DNA of 5,733 nucleotides from contig CAAFXX010000324.1 of the NCBI GenBank assembly GCA_900767075.1, positions 1-5,733 of the forward strand. The letters run 5' to 3'. Below, in pieces: positions 5,481 through 5,733 of the stretch (its first letter is position 1; each line of letters starts with the position of its first letter). The notes under the pieces are model-generated. The model did not search any database. It saw only the letters and a program-made list of their open reading frames with translations, and had not been told where the DNA came from. A program made the translations under genes and the position numbers. The stretch is from Bacteroidales bacterium (GTDB taxonomy: Bacteria; Bacteroidota; Bacteroidia; Bacteroidales; Muribaculaceae).

Positions 5481-5506
5481 TTAATAAGAAATATCGGATT
5501 GAACAA
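5476..5506 (-). promoter_or_regulatory. Bacteroides-type promoter of the three-gene operon
   Basis: On the minus strand TTG (plus 5504-5506, within CTTG) is followed after 20 bases by TAAATTTG (plus 5476-5483). Transcription would start near 5470, inside the palindrome, with a leader of about 26 bases before the ATG at 5444. No Shine-Dalgarno sequence is visible in that leader. The three overlapping genes behind it show no other promoter. Confidence 0.6.
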
Positions 5507-5733
5507 GCCCTTCGTGATTTTCTCTTTCTTTCTCCATTTAATTTCTCGGATAAAGCGGTGAGAGACGGGGCGGTCTTCAGTGTCTGCGGCGATATGCCGT
5601 CAACAAGTGACGGTGGACAAGTCCACTGACACCCGTTGACCGCATCACGCCTATGGGCAATGCTGAACACCGACAACGGCCATCGCCTTATGGAATGGCA
5701 TCGGGGACGCTGCCGTCACCATAAGACTGAATG
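5507..5733. other. Right-end stretch with no recognisable gene
   Basis: No frame on either strand gives a protein I recognise. A minus-strand frame open from 5676 to 5455 runs through the promoter and palindrome and looks like chance. Frames that enter from the right edge stop within about 80 bases. The only structure I see is a nested inverted repeat at 5599-5640. This is probably the intergenic region before the operon, perhaps with the tail of an unseen gene. Confidence 0.4.
5599..5640. repeat. Nested inverted repeat
   Basis: Outer arms GTCAAC (5599-5604) and GTTGAC (5635-5640) enclose an inner hairpin GTGGAC-AA-GTCCAC (5613-5626), with 8 bases between inner and outer arms on each side, so the whole is symmetric. 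No T-tract follows, so it is not a standard terminator. It may be a binding or recombination site. The arms are short and chance is possible. Confidence 0.35.

Noticed and set aside
3942..5484. Plus-strand frames at 3942-4277, 4580-4918, 5096-5386 and 5251-5484
   Set aside because: Each is antisense to one of the three operon genes, which have clear motifs on the minus strand.
5455..5676. Minus-strand 73-codon frame upstream of the HTH gene
   Set aside because: It spans the operon promoter and the palindrome, has low-complexity content and no recognisable family, and stops inside the leader of the operon.

Overview
The window looks like an accessory, mobile-element-rich stretch of a Bacteroidales (Bacteroidota) chromosome. 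Three things point there: promoters of the Bacteroides type (TTG or TTTG, 19-21 bases, then TAnnTTTG) lie before several genes, strong Shine-Dalgarno sequences are mostly absent, and the tyrosine integrase has the arm-binding plus SAM-like build common in that phylum. Every gene I can support is on the minus strand, so the region reads from right to left.

Right part (about 3447-5506): a compact three-gene operon. A winged-helix/HTH regulator (4911-5444) is followed by an AbiEii-like MNT-fold nucleotidyltransferase (4241-4924, overlapping by 14 bp at most) and a calcineurin-like metallophosphoesterase (3480-4244, ATGA overlap). A good Bacteroides promoter precedes it. The operon is bracketed by two identical, perfect 24-bp palindromes. 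One covers the -7 box and probable transcription start; the other lies 9 bp after the last stop codon. The first two genes have the layout of an AbiE-type (type IV) toxin-antitoxin pair. The added phosphoesterase and the flanking palindromes make this the best candidate here for a poorly described system.

Middle part (2978-3479): about 500 bp with no convincing gene. It holds the integrase promoter, three different pairs of short direct repeats and a fragment resembling the 3' end of a tRNA (T-loop and acceptor strand only). Together these resemble a recombination attachment region.

Left part (1-2977): a 503-codon tyrosine recombinase with all the expected catalytic residues and an unusual charged helical linker. 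Beyond it, behind a 15-bp inverted repeat and its own promoter, lies a visibly more AT-rich COG1106/AAA_15-type ATPase that runs off the left edge. ATPases of this type are often the first gene of a two-gene phage-defence module (RloA/RloB, AbiL, PARIS), so the partner may lie just outside the window.

Overall reading: integrase-linked cargo with two separate candidate defence or toxin-antitoxin modules, one on each side of the recombinase. The last ~230 bp on the right hold no gene I can recognise.
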